64,000 bases of DNA from Prostheceraeus crozeri (GCA_907163375.1 CAJQUW010009310.1:124001-188000), one strand, 5' to 3'. Counted from the first letter of the stretch, positions 44,501 through 58,294 are shown. The notes: generated from the letters alone by a model not told the origin. Program-made: numbers and translations.

Positions 44501-46473
44501 AAAGAAAAGCAAAACAAATAAATGGCTATTTTCGTATATCTCATTGACACCGATATTTGTACTAATTTCACAGTCTTCCTTCAGTGCTCAAATACCTTTG
44601 GTTTTCGAACATGAAAAGGAATGAATCCTAGATAGATTGCTTCAATCACATTCTATTTATGTCACGATTTCAAAGACATTATCGAAATGAAGGCTTCATT
44701 GAATCATTTGAGTTTATATCAGATGCTATCCGTGCCGTTTATTTAATGAATGCAAGTATATTGCTTGTATGATAATGAAATCCAATTTACACATTTGAGA
44801 AAGATGAGGCAACAACAATGTTTGCCATAAAAAATAATCCATCATTCAATGTGTTGACCTCATGAGCATAATTGGCCTATTTTTCAATTTATTCATCAAT
44901 TGATGAGTGAAACTATTCTGAAATCTTATTTTTCAACTCAATAGCAAATTCACAGCAATGCAGCCAGAAAAACGTATTTATAGTATATAGAAGTAATTCT
45001 GAACTGTCCATTTTCAAGAAGTTCAAATGGAAGTAATCTCCGCTCCACAATGATATTTTTTACTATGTCGCCTACAAAATGGGGTTCGCTTTTGTAACAA
45101 AACTTTTAAACTGCTCTAATCATTGGGCATGAAATTCTAAATGAAAATCAATCATTTAATTGAGATAACTTTAGAAGTCTCTGCAATTTATAACAATCAT
45201 AGCAAATTATGAGGCTAGGCTGCGAATGAGGAGAATTATATTTACAACACAGATTTCAACTCTTCCGATCTATTTCTCTCCCGCATTGGCAACATTGTCC
45301 GGTTCCTATTGTTGCTCGCAATTTCTCCAATGATCTTCCCCGGTGATAAAATATGGAATTAGAATCATGGTACAGAATCATCTTCAAAATTTCACCAATG
45401 ACTGAATACAACTTTTGACTTCGATATAAATTATCCTCGTAAAAGAAGAAATCAACGCTCTGTAATTGTGAAAAACAAAACTTTGCACAATACATAGAAC
45501 ACATTAATTTGCATTTATGTTTTTCTCAGCATTCTAATAAGCAACTAGGGAACAAATTGGTTGAAATTTAAGCTAAATGCAGTGTGACGCGTAAAAGTTG
45601 CACCAATGGGAATTGATCATGATCTGATGCATTAACTCAATAAATAGGAATTTAGCAAACTTTCATCATTGACATCTAAATAAGAATGGATTTGAATTTT
45701 CGAGATTAACATTTAACATTACAATCCCTTTCTGCTGACATGCATTTGAATAAAGCATCCATCACAGAAAGCAGTTTTGGCTTACAGAATATCATAAAAT
45801 CCTTTCATGTTGCGAGAAACATGATAAAGCAAAAGTTTGAACCAACTTCGGTCCTATTACTTAACCTGCTTGTCTGACATATTCAAAGACTCAGAGAGAA
45901 AATCTCGGAGAGAAACATTTTGCGATCGTAATGACATCAAGAAAGGATTCCGGCCGTACCCTGCAAATTAAGATGAAACGACGCCAGAAATGTTATACGC
46001 AGACATCCGCTATTCCAGTGACTTAAAACTTGTGCCAACTGCTGTGATGCAGTCGACTTGCTTTTTCCGATGTCATCTTCACTCTGCAATCCTACATGAC
46101 ATGTGTATCCTACTCAAACTCTGATAGCAGGAACTTTTTTCTCACCAGCTGTTGTGTAAGAAACTTTGAATCCTCCTCAGTGAGCTACAGTCTTCCGGTT
46201 CTAATTGCTAGAATATAGGAAACGTTGGTTTTATTGAATTTTACGGTGACATCTTTTGGGTTAATTATGAATTATTCTAAAAACTTTGCTGCTCATTGTT
46301 AAATGAAAGTGGTCGTTGGAATAAGAATTACTTCATTATTATCGGAACGATAGGCATGACTCTTTTGTCAAGATATGCAAGATAAAAGGATTAAGCTAGC
46401 TATGAACATGAAAATATGAAATAGAATGTAAACAAACACTAGAACATTCTACAGAATGCATCCAACAACGTTG
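41571..46473. other. Long gene-free stretch
   Basis: Nearly 5 kb of AT-rich sequence with no gene or repeat that I can support, apart from the TATA-like site at 44337. It may be host intron or intergenic DNA. Confidence 0.5.
44337..44624 (+). promoter_or_regulatory. TATAAAAGG box before an 81-codon frame
   Basis: A consensus TATAAAAGG (44337-44345) lies 34 bp ahead of an ATG (44379) that opens 81 codons, rich in hydrophobic residues in the second half, to a stop at 44624. The arrangement resembles a compact promoter plus small gene or first exon, but the protein is not recognised and AT-rich DNA yields such matches by chance. Confidence 0.25.
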
Positions 46474-47292
46474 TCAGCCGAGGACCACCCGCGAGTTTCG
46501 ACCCTTCCTCGGAACTCGCTTGCCTGGGTGGCGGAGTCCACTAAGGATGATGAATCCTTAGCCGTTGTTGGATAAAAGCTTTGCACGGCTCCATATCCAC
46601 GCAGATCCTCTCATCGCTATTTCACTCAACTCTTTCTCTGCTCTCGTCACCTCTCTCTAATCCTAAACTCTTCAAAAACTTTGCCATCGAGTGTCCGACA
46701 AAGCCGCGGCAACCGACTTCTACCGGCCACATATTGATCGTCCATCCTTTCCTCCTACACTCTTCCACCAACTCTTCATATCGATCCATCTTTCTCTCAT
46801 GCGTCGCTTCTAGTCGGTCCTCCCACGGAACTGTCAGCTCCACACACATGCACACTCTCTGTGATGTTGACCACACTATCAGATCTGGACGCAGTTCTGT
46901 CACTACTATACCTATGCCGGGAATCTGAAACCGCCGACCACATCGCAAGATGCGACCCAGTCCTTTGCACCACTCAGCCGTCTTGAACTTGGTACTGCTT
47001 TTCGCTTCTTCGGTAACTCTTCGTCCTTCTTCACAAATTCAATTTCTTGGGTTCTCACTTGGCTTTTGTTCTTCTCCACCGCTCTCCGGATTGTCGTGTG
47101 CAGCACTTTCAACAGTGTGTCTCCAAGTGTACGTTCCACCACTGAGCCTGGTTGGACAAGCGAACAGTATATAGTGTGATGTTCCCCTCTCTCCACATTC
47201 GCATCTGTCACATTCCTTAATTTCCATCGTTCCAAGTTCACTGGCGTAGGTAACAGATCATATGTCGACCGAAAATGTGAAATACTATGCAT
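46474..47292 (-). mobile_element. LINE fragment with restriction-like endonuclease, plus 3' UTR
   Basis: Minus-strand pieces match the C-terminal part of LINEs with a restriction-like endonuclease (R2/R4/NeSL-type). In order: TYDLLPTPVNLERWK, a cysteine-histidine knuckle (CDRCECGERGTSHYILFACP), GGTYTWRH, then RPDLIVW and VELTVPWE (the PD...E-x-T catalytic pattern), KYEELVEECRRKGW-like DRYEELVEECRRKGW and PVEVGCRGFVG. The frame changes about three times, so the copy is dead. After the stop (46622) the 3' UTR contains hairpins: CTAAGGATTCATCATCCTTAG-type around 46543-46563 and CCGAGGA/TCCTCGG around 46481-46520. No reverse transcriptase is present; 5' truncation is likely. Confidence 0.72.
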
Positions 47293-47559
47293 ACATCATT
47301 GTTCTTTTGTATGCAACATTGATAATTTTGTATCCTGCTTGCATGTACTTCGCTACCTTAATATTTTTATAATGCATCTGAGAATGGAGTTCTAACTCCA
47401 AAATATCGTTCCAGTGATAAATTCCAATAACATGATTCCAACGAACATTCTTATTTAACAATCAGTATACAACGGCATCTACATGTATATGCTCCAAAAG
47501 AACCGTGAGCAGCAGGTGGTATGCATTCATTATTTTCCAATGGTACCTCCAGATAAAAA
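47293..47559. other. Spacer
   Basis: Nothing recognised. Confidence 0.4.
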
Positions 47560-47592
47560 ATAAAAGGTCAATTTCTTGAATTATATGTATAT

Positions 47593-47628
47593 TGCCGACG
47601 TTTCGGACGTTCGTCCTTTGTCAAGGCA
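47593..47628 (-). ncRNA. Hammerhead-type ribozyme remnant of a Penelope-like tail
   Basis: On the minus strand TGCC is followed by TTGACAA (47624-47618) in place of CTGANGA, a perfect 5-bp helix II GGACG-AA-CGTCC, GAAAC, and GTC directly before GGCA. TGCC and GGCA form helix I; helix III is minimal. Two core positions deviate, so the motif is probably inactive. The surrounding GAAACGTCGGCAATA is typical of Penelope 3' ends. No GIY-YIG frame remains nearby. Confidence 0.6.
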
Positions 47629-47660
47629 CAGAAAACCTCAAATATAAACTGAACTTTTTA

Positions 47661-48563
47661 GGAAAATTGCGTATTACCAATGATATCTCTTTCGCAATTT
47701 TGCAAATCTAAATATGTTTCAAGTACTATTAATGATAAAAAGTAGCAATAACAATAATGAACCATGAACGTTTACAGAACTGGTGTACCATAAAAATCAC
47801 AAATTTCACATGTTTGCACCAGTGTCCTAGTTAACCAAATGTCGATTTGATGAAGTTATAAAAGCAATTAATAGGAATTGAAAATACTGTAAAATATTGA
47901 AAATGCTGACGTATATATCGCATTTGTCTCAAAATAGCGCAAGCTTGTAAATACTGCAAGGGCAAATGGATTCCTTCCTGAAATTTGTGAAGTTTTGTGC
48001 TACACGAGTAATGCTGGGTGAATGCCACATTAAAAATAGACAGGCTGATGATGCATTTTCACTTGAAAAGTAAATTTTTTCAATCTAAAAAATTACCTTT
48101 ATATGCTGAGATCCTGACGGTTCAAATTATGATATTCAAGTAAATACTGGTATCAAGAGAACAATTTCACTTAGACCTCAAAATGTAAGAATTTTTTAAG
48201 GATTTTGCCAATCACCATCTGTTTTTAATCGCATTTGAAGCAAATATTTTCTTCACAGATTTGTACTTTCTAAAGAGTGCATTGGTACTTGCATCAGTAT
48301 TCAAAATGAAAAGTTACATCATTGATTGCATTGACTCATTGCTCCAATCTTGTCGAAGACAAGAGGTACTGCTATTTTTACAGTTTCCGGCTAAACATGC
48401 ATGGATTTTATAATGTCAAGTCGATATAAAATGCACAGAACAGTTTAAGTTGCCTTTCGTCGTCACAGCGAGTTTCTACAAGGAGATGCAAACTGACACT
48501 CAGGGAACAATATATACTCAATTCAACATTTGCCTTCAACAGGAGAATTTTATATACAATTTT
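47661..48563. other. Gene-free stretch
   Basis: Nothing recognised. Confidence 0.45.
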
Positions 48564-48657
48564 ACCGCTCCACTCCGCTCCGATTACACTTCGCTTTTGC
48601 TCCGCTCCGCTCCAGTCATTTTTTCATACCTAGCCACTCCGCTCTGCTCCACTTAAA
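48564..48657. repeat. (CTCCG/CTCCA)n pentamer repeat, module 1
   Basis: Runs of GCTCC pentamers such as CTCCGCTCCGCTCCAGTCA, separated by short AT-rich pieces. The same 19-bp string recurs at about 49650. Confidence 0.85.
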
Positions 48658-49623
48658 CTAAATCCTATTAATTTACCATACCATAGATAAAACGATTTCC
48701 TTGAACTTTTTAGGTTGTTTGACTACTGTAAATTATGACTGACTTCCACTCTGATAATATGCTTAACTGCAAAATATTAGCCTTATGCTTGTCGAATTTT
48801 AAATACGAATTATGGCCGATAATCATGAATGATTTTAAATAAATAATGATTATAATTGAACAATACTTCGAAAGCGGATTGCACATTAGCATTAATAGTG
48901 ATTCTACACTTATCATGTGATAATAACTTAGTGACTCACCTGAAGAGTAACCGCAAATATGTGTGACAATCAGAAAATTCATTCTGTTGCATTCTCATAC
49001 TAGGTAGCAATACGATGCTATCAGGTAACGATGCTCGCTCATACTGATATAAGCATGAATAATAATTAATAAATTGTAGTTTTCTGTAGGCAGAATTTTT
49101 CTTGTATTTTTGAAATGATAATTTTGTATCAGAAAAATTTGATAAATTTTATAAGAATAATTTTGTATAAGATTTAAGGAACGATACATCGGTACTCGGT
49201 AGTACGATAAGAACTTTGCATTGAAGAATTAATGAACATCTGAAAACAAGACTTAATCCATCTATAACATCTCATCACATGTCAAATAACCTAGCAAACT
49301 ATATCTGTGTCAATCATTCATTAACCTAACATTCCGTGAGCCAATGCACACTAAAAATTTGAACCCATCCATAGGAACGAATATGAACTGTCGGACTTCC
49401 ATTTTTTACTTTCAGATTTCTTTCAATTTTAAATCATATCTTTATTGGCTTTCTTATTAACGGTTTATACAACCCTTCCACTTACTGTATAACTTGAGAA
49501 TGGAGTCTTATCTCCGAATAATGTTGAAAAAATAAATAATAGACTAATATCTTACGAAAAATAGTGTAATAATAATAATGTAAAAAATCATTAATTATGA
49601 TAAAACTTTGTTGACTTTGTCAA
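48658..49623. other. AT-rich spacer between the two pentamer modules
   Basis: No gene seen; could belong to one element ending in the two pentamer modules, but no support beyond their shared motif. Confidence 0.35.
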
Positions 49624-49725
49624 CATCAGGTTCTCTCCCACTCCACTCCACTCCGCTCCGCTCCAGTCAAAATTTTCTTTACCGCTCCGCTCCAAATTTA
49701 CTCCCACTCCGCTCCGCTCCACATC
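49624..49725. repeat. (CTCCG/CTCCA)n pentamer repeat, module 2
   Basis: Same orientation as module 1, with CTCCGCTCCGCTCCAGTCA shared, about 1.06 kb further on. Confidence 0.85.
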
Positions 49726-52700
49726 ACTGTCGGTTACCATTCAATTCACGACTGAATGGAAAGCATTTCATACTTACACCAATTTCTCAATGATGCACGT
49801 AAAGTAAGACTGCATTTATCTCTTCTATAAACATCACACTAATCAAAGTAAAAGACCGTAGGAAATGTAGAAATCGGTATATTATAACTCCTGCTAAATT
49901 TCATTAAATTTAAATACATTTCATGCAATATCATATATTAGTCTTCATCATGAGGCTTATCCTTTTGTGGCAATTTTCGAGGTAGACTGGTTACACTATC
50001 ATATATTTTTCTCTGACTTTGTCCACCGGTTTACCGTATTTGCAGTTTGGGATTTCACAGTGGACGTGAATAATAAAACTATTGTGCTATTGTTTGTCTA
50101 AAATACGATTCAGAGAAGTCAAAAACCAAAATATTAAATACACGATGATTTGTCCCTTACCATAGGCAATCTGCATCAGTTTGCATCTACGGGTACCTTG
50201 GTGTATTATATTAGAAACGTGTGTTGTACGTAAACGTGTATTTGGTATAGCTGCTTGAATTTCTATACATATTCACTAGAGAGTACTAAAACGTCTTCCC
50301 TTATTGATGAAAAGCATGTCCTAACTTATACAAATCTAATCAATTACACCATGCAGATACCTATAAAAGTTATCTACATTGTACAAGGTAATAATGCATT
50401 CTAGTGGCTTGAACACCTATACGTTTTTACAAGGTAGTTTTGAAAAGTATCCGTTTATTGATGGTAAAGCGCGCGCACTTGTTGTCTAACTTGTACAAAT
50501 CTGCATCAGTTTACATTTGCATAGAAAACAATGACCTGACTGAAAAGTTAGTGATTTTTATTTTGTTTTCTATGCTACTGGTACTATGTAACCCAGTACT
50601 ACCTGCATCATACATATCTCTATTCCCCATTTCTTATATCATCCCTTCCATGTCATATTTGTATGATATCATTGTACAAAAAAATTTGAATCTTATGTAT
50701 GAGTCAATGTTAAAATTCCTTTTCGCCAGAAGATGATCATTGAGTAGTGATTGAAATCAATAGCATTGATATAAAATAGATAAGATAACATCAAATTATT
50801 CTTGACTCTTCTCTATCAGCAAAATCAAGAGTTTTACTAGTCTCTAAGAGACAGAGTACCGCTAGATTGATAAACAGTGAAAGTTGTGGTTCAGCGATTT
50901 CTCTGATGTTCGAAGGTTGATGACCATTTATTGATCGTGCTGTCTAAAATCGTTTCACTTTGAAAGCATTGATTTGAATGCATAATATAGCAAACATTTA
51001 TTTCAGTTATCGAAAGGATTTCAGTTCACAATTTTACCTTGAATCATTTATCTCACAATTAATTGAAAAGATGCGTATACAGTGCATATTTCAATGTTGT
51101 ACTTGTCTAGCTTGTATTTTTCCAACGCCCTATGGAGTAACGAAATGTAAATTTTATCATAAAATCATTCTATCCTTAAGTACATGACATTCTGTTGTGT
51201 AAGGCCAAGTATCTCACATTTGAATGAACTCAAGGTCTCTCGGGTTTCCATCAAGGATCGCATAAAAGTCACGTAGCTCTGGCAGTAGCATGCAGTACGA
51301 TAGATTGAATCTTCAGAGAAATTGTCTTCCCAAGATTGTCAGTTTTGAAAAGATATAAAAAGTATTTCGTTGGAGAAATTAATGGCAAATAAATGAATAC
51401 TTGTTAATTTTGATACATACTCTTACAAGGCTCAAATCATTGTATTTGTTGATTGATGACGGTCCTATATATGATAGTACTAAATAGTGAGTATTAAAAA
51501 CCGCGCTTCAATAATTAGACGCTTTACGCTGCGATAGTCTTATTCCCAAATGATATCGAACACTAGATTCAACTGACCTTATTTTCAGTTATCGGAGTTA
51601 CTTGAAACTAATGATATTCATTTAGAGAAAGCTTAAAAGTAGATTTTTGAAAATACTAGTTCTTTCAGACAGAGTGATGGACATGAAGCATAAGCACAAC
51701 AGCTACTAGGAAATTATAAATGACTAATACCAAAAGCGGGCCCTTAAAAACACATCAAATCAGGATGAACTTACCTACACTGTCTTGTACAGGAGATGAA
51801 AACTGGTGATTTCATAGTCAAATGCTCGTATGCTACATACTTACAAAAGACCAATTCTCAGCTGAATATACGGTAATTTCATTCTTGCTTATCAATGTTG
51901 TATATGTAGACCCACCATCGCTAGCATGCTTATATTCATAGTTATTCCGCAAACTAACATTATTTGAACTACTTGATTAGAAATATATTGGAAAAAAGCA
52001 CATATATGTATGTAATAGAGTAGGCCTATTACATAGTTTCACATATCTATGCTAATCACTAGGCGTTCCTCCGGAGTCGGAGTTCTATCAAAGTGATAAG
52101 ACTCAGCATCCCTAAACAATTGTAAATAATTTATACAAATGTATAATAACTTCTGCGATGCACGAGGCATAAATGTGAAAATTCATACATGGACTACTTC
52201 TGAATTGGTCAGTATTACCTGTAGCTACATTTCCTTTTGCTATGTTAATGGAAGCATATTAATTGCAGCTGATTGAAACCTTTCTCGTCATTTGTGTGCA
52301 TTGAAATTCATTACTTGAAGGTCTAAAAAAGTTACAATTCAAATATTCGAAGTTTTGAAATTACTTCTTCTTTTCGAAATAGATTTCTCCTATTCAAGTT
52401 CAATTTGTTTGCATGATGCTTATACTCTATTGTCCACGTTCGAAGATTAGACAACTTTGCGGCAAAAGTGCAAGCAAATCGAATTTTTGACACTGCGTAT
52501 TTGTTACCTTCAATGTAATTCTGGCACAATGATTTTACTTCATTTCAGTTTAGTGAAAGAAATTGAAGTTGCTTTTTTTCTATAAAAATTGTGTACCTTC
52601 GCAGTACTGCAATGCAGTATTATAATTGAGAAACTACAATTTAGAAAGCACGTGTCCCTTTGCAAGTTTGCATTGAAGCACCTCCAAGACGACTTTCCTC

Positions 52701-52784
52701 GATCAGTAAAGTCGTGCAAGCATATCATTAAGACATCACGTTGCCATCAAAGAAAGCTTCAATAACGAACCTCAGAGCTACCCT
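49726..52784. other. Gene-free AT-rich stretch
   Basis: No gene or RNA seen. Weak direct similarity between about 50160-50350 and 50410-50530 (for example AATCTGCATCAGTTT) suggests an old duplication. Confidence 0.45.
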
Positions 52785-53065
52785 GACTCAAACCAAAATA
52801 ATGACAATCATTACCACCTAACTTCCATTCAGAGTCCTCAATACCCAACCAACAGTTTCAATGAACTTAGAGCAAGGAAGTCTTTCAAGAGACATCTAAA
52901 AACGCTGAGAATAAACAGATCTTTCCTCGCTTTCCTACATCTGCGCACATCTCTCCTGGCTGTGCCCCTACTTTTCACCTCGTATAATTTTTAAAAATAC
53001 TGCATTTGTTCGAAAATGGTTCCTACCACAGCGACTGAATTAAGCTGAAGAAGAAGAAAGCATTT
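52785..53065 (+). mobile_element. LINE 3' end fragment
   Basis: A frame reading FNELRARKSFKRHLKTLRIN looks like the last residues of a CR1/RTE-type ORF2 (the usual FKRHLKTHLF-like end). It is followed about 150 bp later by AATTAAGCTGAAGAAGAAGA and a short GAA tail, the typical LINE terminus. Confidence 0.55.
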
Positions 53066-56000
53066 TGTTTTTAAAATTATATATTTTTACCTTCTCAAGG
53101 TTAAAACCTTAAGGTTTTCAAAATCAGCTTGGTGGAACTATGCACTTGAGTTAGTCTATCTCACTGCAAGTTTGCTCAAAAAAGTTTAGGATATATATTT
53201 TCTTTCCTTTTCTTTCTACATGCTTGTATATGTAGGTGACTTAGGTGGAAGATTTTCACATAAAAACGCAGTAGTGCTGCTCGTTATGTAAGTAATAGAA
53301 TTCATGACATTTGCAAAAAAATCACGAACCTGACTTTTCTTTTAATACAGAATTATCGTATTGCTTCCGCTTCTCTTTGTAATTGCGCGTCGACAGTCTC
53401 AACACTTGCTTTTATCATCAATAGCATATGACTTATCTTGCTGTGAGACAAACTCATTTTGGTTAGCAAATTCTGAATGATGCTAAAGTGCCTTGATGGT
53501 GCCTGTCTCTCCGTTTTGCAAGATTTTTTGTACGACGATGTACGTGACGTTAGTGGATAGATATAGTTGTCATAAAGCCTTTTAAATTATTTCTCAAGGG
53601 TAACTGAGCAATAAAGTAATTAAATTTAATTATATCTTTAGGAAAATCAAAATTGAATCTGAAGAAATTTTTTGCTCGTATCCTCGGCTAAGCCTTATTA
53701 TGGTCCATCAGACACAGGCATGATAGGCATTTCGATTAAATCCTGTGTGAAATCTATTCAATTGTGGATCTTTTAGGTGACGAAATTGGAAACAATGACA
53801 ACGGTGTGAATTATCTGAACGTCAAGATCACAGTCCATAGGTGTGACATTGAACTGCGGAAGTATGCTTTCCTGAAAGACCATTTAATGGCTGCTTGAAC
53901 CGCCCTTTTGTGTCTAGAGAAAATGGTATTTTCAATTTCCTCAGGAGTAAAGGCCATTATTACAATTTACTGATGCATTTCTGTTTAAGTCTTTCAGTGT
54001 ATGTTTCAGAGTATGTTTCTTGTCTGCAAGCTAGGTTATTTTTCACCTCGTCAACATGTTTGAACTGTAGTTGTCTGGCTGTCACAATAGGCATGCGATC
54101 ATACTTGAATTTTTATCTTCTCCTTTGTTATACTTTCTTCGGTTTGAAGGTTTTTTCCTGTCGCTTCTGTTCTTCAGTTATAGTAGGCCTATCGGCTGGA
54201 TAGTAGTCACGCTGAATTGCTATAATTTTGTTATTGATCACTTAGTACCGGTATATAAAAACAGCGAAGCAGATATTAGGTTTTAAGCATCATTTTAGCT
54301 TGCGTATCGTATTTGTTCCTTAATCATCCTTACTTTTCCTTCCCTGACTTGTTGGTATTTTATTTGCCTGGCCGACAGTGTGCCCTTATTAGGAGGTTTT
54401 CTCTCTCTCTCTATGCACTGTTGTCAAATATCATCCTTATCCGCGCTCTGATCGCTTCTGCATATTTCATATTTTTTGGACTATTTTTTTACTACTCTCA
54501 TGAGGGTAAATGTACTCTTCAAAAGTTTCTATTCTTGCTTTGTCATCATATCATGTACAACTGATATAATATCATTATTATTAAATATCTGACTCCGCAT
54601 TTTAGGCTTTACATGTAGGGTAGATCAAACAACAATCATTTTCATTTTAAATCATTATTTCTGTAGGAGAAATGCGATTATTTTATAATTTCTGCACTGA
54701 GCTCACTTAGTCAAACAAATCCACGATGGAGACGAACTAGCGCTTCTTCACTTAATGGCTAACGGCACAAAAGGAACACAAACTAACTGTCACTACCGTG
54801 AAGAGCTAATGAAATGTTCAATGCTATCATACTATGAATACTATGCATTTATTGATAAAACTGCCGTTTATTAAGTCTAAACTTAGAAGGTAATTTCATA
54901 CTCAATTGTGAAGTTGAGTGAGATATGCATGAGTAGTCTATCAAAGATTTTATTGATTAATGACTAAATATGCAAACTTGGATTTAAATGAGAGGTTTGA
55001 CAGATAACGTCCTTAATGTCCATCATCAACGGATTGGCAAGCAATCATATTTAGTGACATTTTCATATCGAGCAGCTATCTTGAAATCATAGGGCGAAAT
55101 TCCAAACAAAATTGCATTGCACCACGATAAACTATATAGGAGAACACTGAATGAAATCACTGTCTCTAGCTTTCAAGATTCTGCAGCACTTGCGAGTACA
55201 TAATTGCGGTTAAGACCACTTCGTGTCGGTATTCTCCTTGCTTTTCAAACTTTTGTTGGATATATAGTTGACCAGTCGACGGGAGATCATTTCATTATCA
55301 AAAGCAAGTTAGAAAATTAAAAAAAACCATCGACCGTTTGAAGGCGCTGGATGCCGAAGGGCCGTCTGATTTTTCACTTTTAATTTAAGAAACTATCGAC
55401 AATATTTCTAACTTGCCTTTGATGTTTTGTTGGATATCACGATAATTGCTCATATGAAAATGTATGTCTCATGAAATCAAAGGGACATGCACTTCTTGTT
55501 TACTTTTTCTCGTGAAGACATTTATTTTGTATTGTGAGCTGATTTCGGTTTCATTTTAAAACAATTCAAAAATTTTAATTCGTTTTGTTTCATAATAGTC
55601 TCACAGTTCTCTTGCATCTATCCAATGCATTGCTTGTCCAACGAGCAAGTTGTTGGAAAGACGGTCAATCATGTCAGGTCTCAAAAATTTGGTTCGGTTG
55701 AAAGCAATGGGGAATATAGCAGTCATAGAAATCTGATTTTCGTCTTTGTTGGGTTAGTAGGTAGGTTAGCCTTATAATATTGAATTTCTATGACAGCAAA
55801 TTTTCTCTTGTTGTGGCTGATGCAATGGAATTACAGTTCATAGAGTAAAGGAGAAGATATTAATCAAGTTACAATAATAAACAATAATATCAAATACATA
55901 ATAACAACTAATATTACTAAGCTCTTTTATTAAGCCGGAAAGATGCTAGTTCTGCCTTAATAGCCTGTTCTTATATCGTATACATGAAAATTAAGGTTGT

Positions 56001-58294
56001 GGAGCACATAGGGATAAGCTGGCGCGGTTTTCGCTGAAATCTATTGATCTTTGTCATGCGCTAATTGTTTACAACATTTTTATTTGCATAATGCACTTTC
56101 ACTGTCTCTTTTATTAATTCTAAGAAATAATTCGTTATAATTCTTCGAATCTGGGAATGAGCACTAATTTTTAAGTGCATTTCCTTTTCAGCATTCCTAG
56201 AAAAGACATCACATTTTTAGCATGTTGTAAATTATGTTCATTATCTTGAACTTTTCTTCTCCAAATACTTGAAAACTTTGAAACCCAGACCTTCAAGTCT
56301 GCAATACAATGGAAAGCGAACTAATCAACATTTTGACATGCAATTTCATCAAAGAGGTAATCATGTAATGGGGATATGCCTCTCATACTCTTCTTTCTAT
56401 CGAGATTTCCAAATGCAGTGATAGAAGAGCGGCAATTGAAGAGCAGTGTTCTAATGAAGCCGACTCATGCATCTGTATACCGGATAAGTGGTGAAGAAGG
56501 ATTCTCAGTAATGAAATTGTAGACTTGCTCGAGAAAACAGTCATTGAATTGTGACTGATCCGTGGCAAAGACTTCGAAGGAAAATAGTGCAAGGACGTTC
56601 GCGGGGCTCCAGAGAATTAACAGAAATAACTTTTCGGATCGTCCCTGGAGTAAGAAATAATAAAATTGACAATGGTTTATTCACAAATCGTCAGGTGAGA
56701 TGGCTGAAGGATTTTTGTTGGCGGAACAGATAATACGAAGATAAGATGATAATATTCACTGAATTTGTTCTAAAGTGATGTGGAAGTTTGCGAATAATGC
56801 TGAGTGAAGCGGAAAGCTGGAGATAAAGAGGTTCCCTAGAGATACAGGGGAGATGTGAAGAACGGAGGAGTGGCTATTAAGGCTGCTGACCGCAAATATC
56901 AGCGAAATTCCTTGTGTCGCGAGATATGAAATGTAGTCCAAGCAGCCAAAATGTTGCACAGAGATTTTACTGTGAAATAGTTCTATGAAGAGAATAATTT
57001 AATATTTCAAGAAATTTCAGATCAGATGTCTTAATTCTGAACCACTCATGAAATTGTAAATGCTTGATAGCTGTTGGAAGTGCATTAGGTTGTTTCAAAA
57101 ATATTCCAGGTTTGAAAAGTTAACGAGCGAACATTTAAAAGTGCTCGTCAACAGAAAATACAAATCCGAGATTAGAGCATCAAGCATTTTGAATGAATGG
57201 TTGAATCTAGCTTAACCGCAATAACCATCGGATACAAAATAATCAAATATCTCACGTTCTAGTCTTGTAGAAATTCATTTTAACTTGAAACTTTTGAAAT
57301 TAGGCTCATGACTTCTGCCGCAGCCTTCAGATTCGTTGAAGTAGAAGGTAATGGCAAAAATATTACTTCATCACGATTACTATTTTACTGGCTGTTTTGT
57401 ACCGTATAATGTTCATGAGATAAATCGCGTTAAGAATTGCACTAGCATGATGAACTTATTCATTCAGTTTTGGACTATTTCAGGCTAGATGATCTGACCT
57501 CTCCTTAACTTTTTGTTAGTTAAGATTTATAACCGGTATATTGGTTCTCAGGATGAATTAATGTTTAATCGGTGTGGAGGATATTTTCACTACTATTAAC
57601 GATTCCACAATCCTTGTCATTTCGATACACCCTCATGAGGTTGTGAATTGTTCATCATATTGCATCATCTTCGACATTTCAAGGTGTTTGAACTCTTTAA
57701 TTCAAAGACATGATTAGCAAATTCAAAAATTCATCTATTTTTCTGAAATATAAGTAATCTAATTCGATCAAATCGGTGTAATCAAATTTGATTGGTCACA
57801 TTAATTAATTGCTGCTTGAGGTCAAAAACATGTCGTGTTTTAAAACCTTTGTTATTATAGAAATTCGTAAATAATGATGTTCAATATGGAATTTACCTGT
57901 AGGTGCAAACTAATAAGTGCTGGCTTAAATAGCGCACTTCAGGCTTTCGCAAGTGCCTCTTCGTGTTTAGACGGATTTGATAATTAGTAGTTAATAATGT
58001 GAACGCAAAAAGTGAGGATTAAAACGAGGATGCGAACATGGCGTTCCAAACATGTAAATATGAACATTTGAATTCGAACCGCGTTCCGATTGGGATTTGA
58101 ATTTGAGTTCATGTTTCGAGGTTTGGTACAATCAATTGTGTACTGGGGTTGTAACAGCCTGTTCCGATTTTGAATTAAAGTGAGTGAATTAGAACAGGGA
58201 TGCGAACATTTATTTCGAAACTTGAATAGATAGTTGTTTGTTTTGAGACTGCTTGCTCAAATGCGACAATTGTGGCCATTGTGACTATGATGAC
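53066..58294. other. Long gene-free stretch
   Basis: About 5 kb of AT-rich sequence with no supported gene. It contains a decayed SINE piece (54720-54785) and a weak inverted repeat (about 55300 and 55410). Confidence 0.45.
54720..54785 (-). mobile_element. Decayed SINE remnant
   Basis: The reverse complement resembles the head of the SINE at 40105-40360 (GTGAAGAAGCGCTAGTTCGT against GTGAAGAAGGAGCGAGCTCG). The B box is missing. Confidence 0.5.
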
